A program made the position numbers and the translations under genes. Under the pieces are notes generated by a model, which saw only the letters and a program-made list of their open reading frames with translations, was not told where the DNA came from and searched no databases. Shown one piece after another: positions 1 through 11,600 of a stretch of DNA of 64,000 bases. Each line of letters opens with the position of its first letter. Positions within the stretch are counted from its first letter, which is position 1. Location: the NCBI RefSeq assembly GCF_028769735.1, contig NC_088170.1, positions 42,014,920 through 42,078,919 of the forward strand, read 5' to 3'. Origin of the DNA: Zonotrichia leucophrys gambelii (Eukaryota > Chordata > Aves > Passeriformes > Passerellidae).

Positions 1-369
1 TCGTCTCACACTTCTCCAAAGTGACCATAATTCCAGCTGCCCAGTAAAAACTGCTGAGTAAAAAGGTACAGGTTTTTCATTTTCCTAATTAAATTTCACC
101 TAAGTAAAATGGCAATTTTGACTTTTGGGCAGTATTTTAGGCTACCTGATTTTTAGTTTTGAAACACATGTAGACCAGGAATTTCACATGGAAATAGCTT
201 CTGTCCCTACTATGTTAGCCTCAGAAAAAAATGGTTCCTGCAATTTCTTTCTCAGTTACTGAACTTCAATGTGTTCTCCCTCTCTTTTCTCTGTACTCTG
301 CTTAACACATGATCTTGCCTTCTGCCTACCAAAGATCTTCTATGCCTTCCTTGATTAAAAGCAATAACA

Positions 370-800
370 CGAAGAACTGTTTGATGCCTCAGGTTTTAGA
401 TTTTATATTTTCCAGATTCTATTCTGCTTTAGTGTGTAAGTCTAGGCTTCATATTAAGGGACAGTAAGCTCTCACAGAATAGGTAGACAAAACAATTCCT
501 TCTCTGGGGACCCAAGGACAGCCTATCCAGATCTCAGGCCCAAGACCATAAACAATGGTGGACCAAAGAGAGAAAACAAGAAGGATGGGACTTCATGGGC
601 TGAAATTGTAATTGGAAAATTAGTTCCAATATGCTAATGGACCAAAACTTACAAAAGTGTGAGAACCTGTCGTCCATTTTGTGGCCATTTTGGGTTGTGC
701 TGCCCAAGGTGTATCTATCTGAGGCCTCTTAATAAATACCTACTTTATTCTTTCACTCTGTCTAGTCTCTGTTCTAGGTCAGCCTTCACAAGGCTGGTGA
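370..800 (+). mobile_element. ERVL-like solo LTR fragment (avian endogenous retrovirus)
   Basis: The right part has the features of a retroviral R-U5 region: AATAAA at 731-736 followed by a CTTTATTCTTTCACTCTGTC stretch and TTCTAGGTCAGCCTTCACA. I recognise these as the tail of avian ERVL-type LTRs. Upstream sequence around 400-620 also resembles such LTR U3. No internal retroviral coding sequence is adjacent, so it is a solo LTR or fragment. The boundaries are approximate, especially on the left. Confidence 0.55.
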
Positions 801-846
801 GTGCTTACTGCATACATAAAATAAAGCCATTACATTATAAAACAAC

Positions 847-860
847 ATATATATATATAT
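847..860. repeat. (AT)7 microsatellite
   Basis: Seven AT dinucleotides, just right of the ERVL-like LTR. Confidence 0.9.
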
Positions 861-1361
861 AGTTTACACTTTTTTTCAGAGGACTAGTATGTCCAGGTTA
901 GCATTTGTTGAACATTGCTTCAGACAATCCTGACAAATGGGTTTTGGAATATCTGTGCAGGTCGATCACATGGGGAGATAACATGATTTTTGTCCTACTT
1001 AAGCTTTTTAAACCTAGCAGAGGTATCTGAATAAACTTGAATTAAATATCTAGTTACTTGTATTTTTGGTTATTCTTAAGGCAATAAAATTAAATGGGCT
1101 TCTTGAGCATCCATGTAAAACACAGAAAACTTTATGAGCAACAACTAAAAAAGATCCTCTAAGGGTCTGTATTAGAGTCTGCACAATTTATTAATTTTAG
1201 GCATTGCTAACTGCAGGAGCTCCTTCTGTTACCCACAAATGGCTGCAAGGGTGCATTCTTTCAACCTCATTACTGTCGTTTCTGCCCCTGCCTCTCTCCC
1301 CACATCTCCAGTTCTGTAACATTCTAACACAAGCAGATCCAGGCTCAGCGTTTAAATGAGG

Positions 1362-1500
1362 AATTACAGAATCACAGAATGACTTGAGTTGGGACGGATC
1401 TTAAAGATCTTCTTTTTCCAAACACTCTGCCATGGGCATGGACATTTTGCTTTCACCACCATGCTGTCACCCATCACTCCTCATTGCATTCACTACCAAA
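1362..1500 (-). mobile_element. CR1 LINE 3'-end fragment
   Basis: Read on the minus strand, the element ends in octamer repeats ATTCTGTG and ATTCTGTA, the hallmark of the CR1 3' terminus. Inside, the plus strand shows CCAAACACTCTGCCATGGGC, matching the CR1 3' untranslated region. It is a short, diverged, 5'-truncated copy in the intron after RFX4 exon 4. The right boundary is uncertain. Confidence 0.75.
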
Positions 1501-4500
1501 CGTTGAACTCTATGTTTCCAAATTATTGCATCTAAAATCATCTATGATATGTCAAAACAAATCAGAGAAAAGAAATCTTATAAAGCATCTTATGTGTCTT
1601 TCTTCATGCAAGTAAGGATGGAAGAAACTAGAGACATCTGGAAATTTCAGAAATAACCCTTTTCCTCCCTCCTTTGTCAAAATATTAAATTTTACTCTGG
1701 GGCAACAGGTAGAGGATGTCTTTCCACTAGAATGTTTTAAATTTCTGCTTTTCAAAAGGCATGATGCACCTGATCTAGAGGGATGTTATTCTTCATTACT
1801 CATGTTCCTTTCTATTTGATATAATTCTAGCCTTGCTTCTAGAACTTCACAAAGCAGAGAAATAAGATCAAATTAACTGGCAACCCAGCAAATTCACACT
1901 GCCAGAATGAGAAGTGGATTCCAGGCAGTGCACTCCCTAGCTCAGTGAGATTCTAGTGAGATTCTACATACTGTGGAATAAATTCTCTTTCCTCCCATAA
2001 CAATTCTTCATAACAGGGCCTAGTTCTGCTTCTTTCAATTCAGGTTTCAGGTCCCATATGTAGACAGCATGCTTTTCTTTTGTGAAGTGAGGCATAGAAG
2101 ATATGTGTTTATTTACTAACTTCTATTGTGATGTTTCAGTCTTAAGATTCTTTGCCTTGGCAGTAGGAAAAAGTCAGTGATAACAAACATAACTGCATTC
2201 TCACAGAGCTATGTTTTCCTTATTCTCACTGCTATGAAACACAAGCAATACTGATGTCCCCAGTCTTTTAAGGGAAAGGGTCTTTGGTTCATTCATCTTT
2301 GACCCAGTACTGTTCCTGCTGGGTCTTTCCAGGGTTTCCCCATCAGCTTTACTGCTTTTCAAAATCCTCCTCTGAGATAGGTGTTATTATTAACACCTGT
2401 GTTAAGAGGTTCCTTTCGGCTCAAAATGGCGTGGGGCTGATTCAGCATCATATTGTCTTGAGGAAATGGTCAAGAAAATTTGCACCAAGAAACATCCATT
2501 GATAGGAAAGAGCATAATCAAAGTAGCCTGAAACACCATTTCTGTCTCTCAAATCCACCAAACTGTGTAAACAAAAGGAGAATGGGCATGACTGTGTCTA
2601 TACCTTCTCTACCCCTTGCTTGTTTACTTGCGTGGCCAGGAGGGAAGGCTGCAGTGTACCGGCTCAGTATCTTGGCCGCAGATCTGTTGTCTGTCAAGAT
2701 TCAATAACCTTCCCATTTCTCTCCACTTACCTTCCTAAGTTTTGGAATAGGGCATGGTCTAACTCTAGGATAAGAACTTGTTTCTTGCACTGATATGGCT
2801 CAACTGACACTGCAAAGCAAGGCAGAAAAATCTGCTGGCCTTTTGTCTAATGTCTGTGCCCAACTCTGCTTGCTATGGAGATTAGATTCTGTGAGGAACT
2901 CCGACTGAACTGGACGCTGCAATGAAGCTTGCAAGACCGCTTCTCAAATTCATCTACATAAAACAATATCCTCCTTCAGCAGTTCCTCTGGCCAGACAGA
3001 ATTCAGCCTAAGGCATGATCAAACAGATTACTGCACCCCAACAAAGCTGCAAACACTGAGTGCTCTGCCTCAGATCCTTAGCTGAGCTGCACCCACTTTT
3101 GGTGCTGACTTGCTGAAGCCAAGCAGATCTAAAGCCCTGCACAACTCACCCTGCTCTGTACTGGTGCCAGCACAGTGCCTGCCATCACCCAGCCTATCTG
3201 TGGGAAAAGGCTGAGCGCCAGGATCCCTGCACTCTGGCAGACCCTGAGCTGTAAGCACAGCCTCTGGGGCGTGCTGACAAGGCATGAGGTAAAGCAGCCC
3301 TGGGGCTAATCCATGCTTAAGGCATAACTGGAAGCCAGATGCTTGAAGTGGCCAAAACACTAAAAGTCCCATTTCTGTAGGGTATTGAGAAAGCAACAGT
3401 CACTCCAGAGAAACTGAGGTGTCCTCACTTGTTTTCTTACTTCCCAAGCTCAAGAAGAAAAAGGCAGTGGTCAGTAACCTGCAACACTGAAAGAATCAGC
3501 TAAGTAGAGCCAAGGGAGCAAAGACTATTACAGCTATTCTGCAGGATCACCATGGCCCACATCAGCATGACTGCTTGCTTCTGCAGGACTTGTGTTATTA
3601 TGGTCTCATCAGAGGATCTTGGCCTAGAAGATTCAGAGCTGGGAAGAAAACTCATAGTGGTGGTAACTATTCTTCAGTCAGGAATCCTAGCTGCCCAAAA
3701 GGGATGAAGGGAAACTAGGGACTGCTCAGATAGCAGTGACAGACTCATTCAGTGCAATAAGAGAAACGACATCCTCACATTTACATTGATATTTTCCCCC
3801 AGTTCTATTTTTGTATTCAGTGTTGTAGAAATTGCTCATAATAGAGCGAGTGTTGTTTTAATCCATCAGAAGAGAGCACTAAGAGTAAATTCGGCTTTGC
3901 TGTATCAGTTACTATTGAGGCTACTTAAGAGCAAATTGAGAGTAAAGAAATAAACACATCTTCAGAAGAAGTATCTCCTTACGAACAACAGCAGGCAATT
4001 TCCTGATATGTGCATTTCAATGCAAAGACAAATCAGAATGCAATCACATCACAATGTCATTACCAGAGAGGATTCAATAAAGGTCTTTTCTGCCCTTTTC
4101 AAACTTTAAAATAATATAGTATAACAGCAAGAAACTGTAAAACTTATTTATCCTAGTCATGCTTGGAGGAACAATTCTGAAAGCAAAACTTCTGGGCATA
4201 GACACAGTGCATCATCATGAAAAAGGAGTCTGGCTCGTACAGCTTGTACCTCACTGGAGCAAAGTAAACTACTGGGGAAAAAAGGTTCTTTCCTAACCAA
4301 TATTACAAGTCTATTGTGAACTTTGCCTATTATCTAGTGAAATGCATTCACTGGAATGTAATTTTCAATTACAGCAAAGCCAGTCGGAGCAACAAAATTT
4401 GTGAGAGCATGCATCTATGTTAAATCTCTTTAAGATGCCAAAATGATGTAAAGGGACCTCAGATGGGGAAAATCACCCTGACAAGTGTCACCAACCTTCG

Positions 4501-4574
4501 TTTCCCTTTTCAAATATTAGTTTGTTACTGCTTGTCAAAAGACACGGTAGACACGGGGCACACAGGAAAGCCCC

Positions 4575-4604
4575 AAAAGAAAAGAAAAGAAAAAGAAAAA
4601 AAAG
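4575..4604. repeat. GAAAA-type low-complexity repeat
   Basis: Repeated AAAAG/AAAGA units in the intron left of RFX4 exon 4. Confidence 0.85.
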
Positions 4605-7151
4605 GAAATCAGAAGAGGAAAGTATTTATCCTCCAGGGGGCACATGGGAGTTGGGAAGAACTCAGCTTCATGAGGATGCAAAGCGATTCGCCCACAAGTG
4701 TCTCAGTGCTCTGGGGGAGAGATGTGGCAGGGCACGGCAGGGGAATTAGCACTGCCCAGTAAATTTAAAGCAATGAACTGAGGACACGGAGGATGGGACA
4801 GATCGCTGCAGTTGAGGAAGATTACATCTTCGAGGGTCCTGACTAAAACCCAGTGTACATACAGGGTAACAAAAGAAACAAGAACAAAAATCAGTGTTGG
4901 AAATAAAAGTGAAAGAGAAGCTGAAAGAATTACCAATGCAGCTAGCAGCTGGGAGGAATGATAGAGCCAGGAGAAGCCTTATGGCACCCACCCCTACACA
5001 GTAGCTGCTGAGGGCTTTGAAAATGCTCAAAACATTCCTGATTTTTTTTATTCAGTGAAGGCCCTTATTAAGAATGATTTAGTTTTTGTGATTAAACCCA
5101 GTAAGAACTCTTTGCATAGTGTGTTAATAATCACCAGCATTTTATATTAACATGTTGCTCAGATAAAACCCAAAACAAACATACATCTACAGAACATTCC
5201 CTGCAGCAGGCAGGGGCAGAACTTTCAGCTGGAAACACCTGAAACTGCTGTCCAGAGCCCCAAGGTCCCGGAGCAGAGCCCGAGGCATTGGCAGCACAGG
5301 GCTCAGGGGCACAAGGCTGCCATCCCTTTGAAGTGACCTCAGCAACAGGGCTTTCACTCCTCCTGCCTGCAGACTAATTCTCAGTCTGAACATGTTCACT
5401 GTGAGAGAGCTTGTTCTCATCTGCAACATTTAATTGTTAATAACTCAGTGACACACCTGCCCTGCCTCACTGTACCTCCCTGTCTTCTCACTGGTTCTAT
5501 GGAACATTTTTACTTTTTCTGCCTCACTTTTGCATGGAATCAAAATATAATATGCTTGGCTGTCTACAGCAAGAGCAGGAGTATAACACTGCACTCCTGA
5601 TGCTGATGCTGAGCTGTACCTACTGAATTACTGAGCCCTCTCTAATTACTATTTAGTCAAGGTATATAAGAGAATACTAGGTCCTGTCATTAGCACACAA
5701 TAAAAAGTACTGTAATGACAGACTAGGCAGCATAGCAGATTAGTAAATGCTGGTATAGAAAAAACTGCCTGGATTTTTTTGCATGTTAAATGAGTGAGTA
5801 AAACACTAAAATCTTGACTCACAAAGTTACTGCTCCCTTTTTCATATGAGAAATATGATACTAATATCCCATTAATAGCCATAATAGAGTATTCATGACT
5901 TTATATATTCTTTGTGTGGCTTAGGTTGTTTTTTAAAAGGTATTTATTTATACAGTATTTCTGTTCTTTGTTCTTCTTGTTCCTTTAATTGCTATTAGCT
6001 TGGTTTCTTCAGAAAACAGTCTGTATTACTCTCTGTTAATCTCTCTACTCCCCAGACAAATTTTGGTTTCATTAGTGCAATATTACCAAGTGTCTGAGGT
6101 CCAGCCCATGTCCTAGAGGTTTAACAGAAAACACTGTTACTTATTACACTTTGTTTTAATGTGCTGAACTCGACACCTCTTTCTAAAAACTACCAATTTG
6201 TTGAAGAAAAAGCCTTAATATTTAACATTGCCTGCAGAGCTAAAGTTTGGAGATGAATCATAAATTCAATGTGGTCTACTGAAAGGCGAACTGCCTACAA
6301 TTTCACAGAACAACTAGCTCCTTTCTCTGGAGGAAATGACAGCTGCAGGGCTCCTGATGTTTCCCAATGAGGGAAAACGTGTGCAGGGTCTCTGTTGCAG
6401 CAGCTAAGTGCAGAATGCCTTAAATAGCACCTATTTCACTGCACCGCTCCAACTGTCTCCAAGGCATTTATGCAACTCACCTTGCCAATATGGTATTTAA
6501 GTCACACGATAACCAATGTTGGCTAAAACTTTGTACATGTACATGCTCCAAAGGAGAAGCTGACTGCAAGATACTGAGAGAATGCAGAATGTACTATGCA
6601 GTACATTTTGTTAGCAGGAACAGGCTGGAAAGTATCAGTGGGGTCTGCTCAGGTTCTGCAGATGGAGAAGCTTGTTTCACTTCAGTATTTTCCCCCAGCT
6701 GTCTGAAGTTCCTGGACATACCAGTGGAGAATTGCCAGTTCCCAGATGCAGAAGTTATGGCCACCCAAAGTACTAGTGCGAAACACCACCATGATGATTG
6801 TGTAGGGCTTCTTCTTCTCCACAAAAAAAGTAAAAAGTTTCATGCAACACTGCTACAGAACTCTTTTGCAACAGAGAGGAAAACACTTGGACCACAGCAC
6901 ATGAAAACCACATTGCAATGCTGTGATTTTTTTTAATGGAAACCATAGTACCTGTCCTGCTAGGTCAAGGGACTCCTACCAATGAACAGGTCTACATATG
7001 AGAGGCAGGAGAGGAGGGATATGAAGTATTAAACAGGATAACAGAACTGCCACATACTGATAAATGGTGAAAATCCTAATAAATTTATGTTCAGGTGGAA
7101 AAATTCTGGAATATTTACATTTTACAATTTACAGAAGTTTTTAGCAGCAGC

Positions 7152-7203
7152 AGCAGAAGTAGAATTGTGTAAACTTGAGCAGAAGTAGAATTGTGTAAAC
7201 TTG
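7152..7203. repeat. Exact 26-bp tandem duplication
   Basis: Two perfect adjacent copies of a 26-bp unit (7152-7177 and 7178-7203), each starting AGCAGAAGTAGAATT. They are preceded by a short AGC run. Perfect identity suggests a recent replication-slippage event. Confidence 0.95.
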
Positions 7204-8513
7204 AGCCATGTTCCAAATGTGTGAGCCTGCATGAAATCTGTTTCTTATTTTCACTGTTCCTAAATTACATGTTGCCACTATACTTATCACTTGGTAGCAA
7301 TAATGTGTACAATGAACAACTTCATGCACAGTTCTGCAGTATTTAAACAGAAACCTGACACAAAATCTACTGAGTTATGCAGGTCTTCAACACACAACAA
7401 ACATGGTAATGTTACAACACAGTACACTTTATTTTCCTTTCCGAACTGCCTGACCTAAAGATGCACTATAGAAAATGTCACCTCATTAAATACATCCTTC
7501 ACCCATTCTTTACACAGGCACTTACCCTAGAAACATTTTTCTTTCTTTGAATACCCAGAAATTCTATAGAACAAATGTTGCAAACACTAAAAGAGAACAG
7601 CTTGCAGGACAATGGGCTTCAGATTCATGCTTGCAAGCAGTGGCAAACTCTACACTTTGTATTTTTCAGTCTACAGGTTTTAAAGTCTTGTGACACATTT
7701 TATGGTAGAATTTCAGTTTTAAATATTATCCTGTTTTTCACTGAGAGGAAAATATCACCTGACCAGCAAATCCAAAATACAAACTTTATGTAACCTTTTA
7801 GGCAGCTGTTAACATCTGCTACCAGTGTAGAGTTTTGCTGCTCACACCCAGAGGATGCACAGCTATTTCTGTACCAGGAGTGCATCTCCACTGTGAATCT
7901 GGAGCTAACCAGAGTGGCTCTTACTAGAGCAGAATTGGAAAGGGAAGCACGAGGAATCACAGTGAGAAGATAACTTAGATAGCTTGGCAGCCTGAACCTG
8001 CAGTGCACACAAAAAGCAGCTGGATGTTTTCCGCACTTTCATATCTGGAGGCATTGTACTCTACCATGTGAATTTGCCACATCATTTGAGATCATTAATT
8101 CAAGGATCTCCATATTATGCTTACAAGAACAGCACAGACATGCTCCAGAATTCAATTTTACCCTTCTGTTTTTAAAAATTATACATTTGTTTAAGCAGTG
8201 CAGGTCATAATGCAGATGCATTTACACTGGCTTGTACTGAAATTCCAATTCAATTTTAATTGCCAATTTTTTGTACCATATCACCATCAGCTAGGCTGGG
8301 GACTGATGTACTCTGAAGCCTAGCCATGTTTAGAAGTTATTCCAACCATCAAAATACTTACAATCTTAGCCTTTGTCCAATAACTTAAATACACAAAGAG
8401 ATTTCATTCATACACTTCTGTCTCTAACAGTAAAAGATTTAGATCTTTTCAGTAGTGCAAATTCACCTGAACCAGGTGAGATTTTAAGGTGTCATACAGC
8501 AACTTAGACTTAC

Positions 8514-8637
8514 CTTCCCAAAACTGGCAGCATTAACAGGTTGTGTGTCGTTTTTCTCACAGAAGTCCAAGTAATGCATGTAGAGAGCACTTCGAGGAAT
8601 GCAAACACCTTCTGCAATCTCATAATTCTCCTCCAGC
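8514..8637 (-). CDS. RFX4: RFX4 coding exon 4 (first half of RFX winged-helix domain)
   Basis: A 124-nt exon on the minus strand encoding 41 full codons, from [16 protein letters not shown] to PVNAASFGK. This is the N-terminal half of the RFX-type winged-helix DNA-binding domain. The [18 protein letters not shown] stretch and the NAASFGK motif are diagnostic of the family, and the exact residues fit RFX4 rather than RFX1-3 or RFX6. The acceptor is TTTTAAG, with a weak pyrimidine tract immediately before the AAG but a TTCTCTCTGTTTT tract further upstream. The donor is GTAAGT. The next expected exon (the recognition helix and wing) is not present between here and the left edge, so the following intron is at least 8.5 kb. 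Exons 1-4 sum to 315 nt, or 105 codons. Confidence 0.97.
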
Positions 8638-11600
8638 CTTAAAATGCAAATATAAAACAGAGAGAACTGCAAGTATGTTGGACGTCCTGTATAGTAAATA
8701 GTATACAAAGCTTCAACTTTTAAGACCAAACATTCTGACTTCCTCTTGCCTAGTAAATTTTGTTGGCTTTGTTCCTAAACGTCCTTTCAATTCATTCCCA
8801 TAGTACTTACTTGCTTCATTTGGTTCATACTTGCTATCAAAACCATAGGCTGTGAGTTCCCAGCAATCTGGTATACCCTAAAAGCATCCTGCAGTAAATA
8901 AATACAAGTAAAACCATGAAACAATAAATACTCACTGAGGGGAAGCATTCTCTCCTTTACAGAACACATCACCTTTGCTTCATGATACTCTTTTCACTCT
9001 TGTCCAGCTGCAAAATTGCTTACCTTGAGGAAGAAGGTATAGCTAAAGCAAATAATTTGCTACTACTCAAGAGCATCCACAAAATCTTATTGTGCAATAT
9101 TTTCTTGGTATTGTATACGGGAAAAGTGAAAAATAAAAAAAGAAACCACAATCTGGATACAATGCTGGAAAAACCTCAGTGAATTAATATTCTTTTCTAC
9201 CTTTTAGAAACTATCCTTATTTTTTCATAAAAAAAACCCTATAAAAATATAACTATAAAATTTTAAATTATATGTCAAATATATGAGCAGGCATAAGCTT
9301 CATCTTTAAAGCTTCAAACTGGTCTCATTACAAATCTATAGATTAGCAGAAACATTCTTTTGAAATGCCATTTTTATGGTTGCTGACCCAAAAAATCTTC
9401 AAGAGATATTTACATACACACTTAACATTAAACCACAATTAATCTTGTCATTGATGGTGTCAGTCATAGGCATCTACTGTCACAAGTGTGCTTGTCTGCC
9501 TTGCTGGGTAAGGGAAGAAGTTAGGTGTAACTTCCTCTAAACTGTATTAAAAAATAAATATGTATTCTCAAAAAAAATCCAGTTTTACATAAAATAATCC
9601 CCTGCCATTTGTTAGCTGCAGAACACCTTCCAAATATCTTGTTTCTTTCCTTCACTGCCTTTTTGAGGATCTACCTACCTTCCATTTCAGTTATCGTTAT
9701 AATTTGTGACTGCAAACTATTTTAATAAGACATCCAGCTAGATGAATGGAATCAGTTGGTATGGGCAACATCTATTCTTTCCTGGTTTCTACAGAAATAT
9801 CATCATGGCATCTTTCCTCAATTTCATAGTGCTCTAACAAAACCTCCTTTCAAAACCTGGAGAGTTCGTTTGTATACTATAGCTGCTAATTGGAATGTCA
9901 GCTTCCGTGACCAAGACGGGACAGAAAGAAAAGCAGTTAATTATTTCTCTTCATATCTGATGAATTTTTCTATTTTTCTCCTCTCTTTCACAGAGAGTCA
10001 TTAGTCTGACACTGAAAAATGAAATGCCCCATTATACCTGAACTTTTTTTAATGATCAAAAACCCATCTTACTCCATTTCTTTTATTTTCCTGTCTTTTA
10101 TTTAACAATTTTATCATATTTTGAATCCAGCTTCATTCTACAGTATTGTAGAAAAAAATGGAATGCAATCTCCTACCTAACAAATCATTACCAGCTACAA
10201 ATATATACTTACATATATATACACATTTTATACAGTGTTGTAATAAACCCATGTGAAATCCAGTAGCTCACAATGAGACCTTTTGTACCACTACAATATA
10301 GGAATAAAGCTCCTAATCTTTCCACAGGAAAGGGAATTTTATCTGTCCCTATTACTGCCTTCCTCCATATACCCTTACATAGTTCTAGATTAAATGAGAT
10401 TATTCTATATCAGAGTCACATCTGTGTTGTTGTTACAGATTTACTTTTATATCTGAAGGCTGTGATGTTAACCACTGTTAATCACATAGATTCTAGAACA
10501 GATTAATTTTTATGGAGTATAACAACATATAAAGAAGTATGAATCTGGGGAGAATTCATTCCCTCACTGTACTTTACCTTGCTCTTTTAAAATTATTTTT
10601 ATAAATGTTGCAGAGAATAGAATAGTTTTGTTGACTTTAGCTTCAAAATACTGTTATTATTCAGAGTACCTACACTGTAAGCCAACAAACTGGGGGGATT
10701 AGGTGGTCTGTACTTTGAATAATTCTGTGTTTGGGGAAGTAAATACATACACACACCAAAATGAAGTAAAATAAAGTTTCACATTTACACCTTGGTCAAC
10801 CAGTTCACCACTGAAATAAACATTAACATTTTAGAGCCAAGCTATAGCTTTGCAAATAATAATGAGCACAGGAACATGGAATAAGCACAGAATACCAGGT
10901 ACTGCTATATTCATGCCTTAACAGTTAAATTCTAGCTTGTATAGTTTCCCAAATTATGATGGATTTGGCAGTTTCCTCAATTATTATGTATTTGGCAGTA
11001 ACGTTACCTTTACCAGGCCTTTCACTTCATTTTGTGTCATCAACGAAACAAAACAAAAGCATCATTCCTGTTTCCAGGAAAAGGCTATTTAGCCAGGCTC
11101 ACAGTCATCCAGACACGATTCTTGGCTTCTTCAGTTAATCTTCATCCTCCACATTTAAAATGTTCAACATATTTCACCTTTAGAGAGGCACAAATACTAA
11201 GGATATCTCCCCATGGGATTGATACAATTTGTTCTTTACAGCAAGATTCCAGACAAGGAATAACTAATAAAGATGATGGCAATATGAACCAGTGAGAAAA
11301 TGTACTTATTTCGCTTGTCTTTGCTATGCTTTCCCTACTCCTTTTTCCTCTTTTTTTTTTCCACCTGACATTTCCTCAATTTCTGTTTTTCAACACTCCA
11401 TCACCTTCACTAGCTCTAACTGGTAGTAGCATCTAACAGTAAAAACATGACCAGTTTTTACTTGGCAGACACCAGATGCTGCAGACAATTATGAGGTCTC
11501 CGTTTGCCAGAACAAGGGCAGTTTGGCACTGTATCCTGAAAACAATAATTTACCCCACCAATTCCACCTCTTGATTCCAGCCCAGAGATCGTGTTTAGAA

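Larger units (their letters stand above)
1..8513 (-). other. RFX4 intron after exon 4 (partial)
   Basis: AT-rich sequence with no recognisable exon, running off the left edge. It contains the ERVL-like LTR, the CR1 fragment, the (AT)7 and GAAAA repeats and the 26-bp tandem duplication. A GC-richer patch at 2900-3400 carries chance open frames only. The open frame at 6490-6936 (148 codons) has no recognisable family and low-complexity Cys/Lys content. Confidence 0.85.

Noticed and set aside
4746..5030. Overlapping minus-strand frames of 77 and 94 codons
   Set aside because: Low-complexity Ser/Phe/Cys translation in intron; two frames overlap; no splice or family evidence.
6490..6936. 148-codon plus-strand frame in the intron left of RFX4 exon 4
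   Set aside because: No recognisable domain, and the frame lies in ordinary intron. One such frame by chance in 64 kb is expected.
1..8513. RFX4 exon 5 (rest of the DNA-binding domain)
   Set aside because: I looked on the minus strand for the TTRRLGTRG and KYHYYG motif coding and did not see it, so the exon must lie beyond the left edge.
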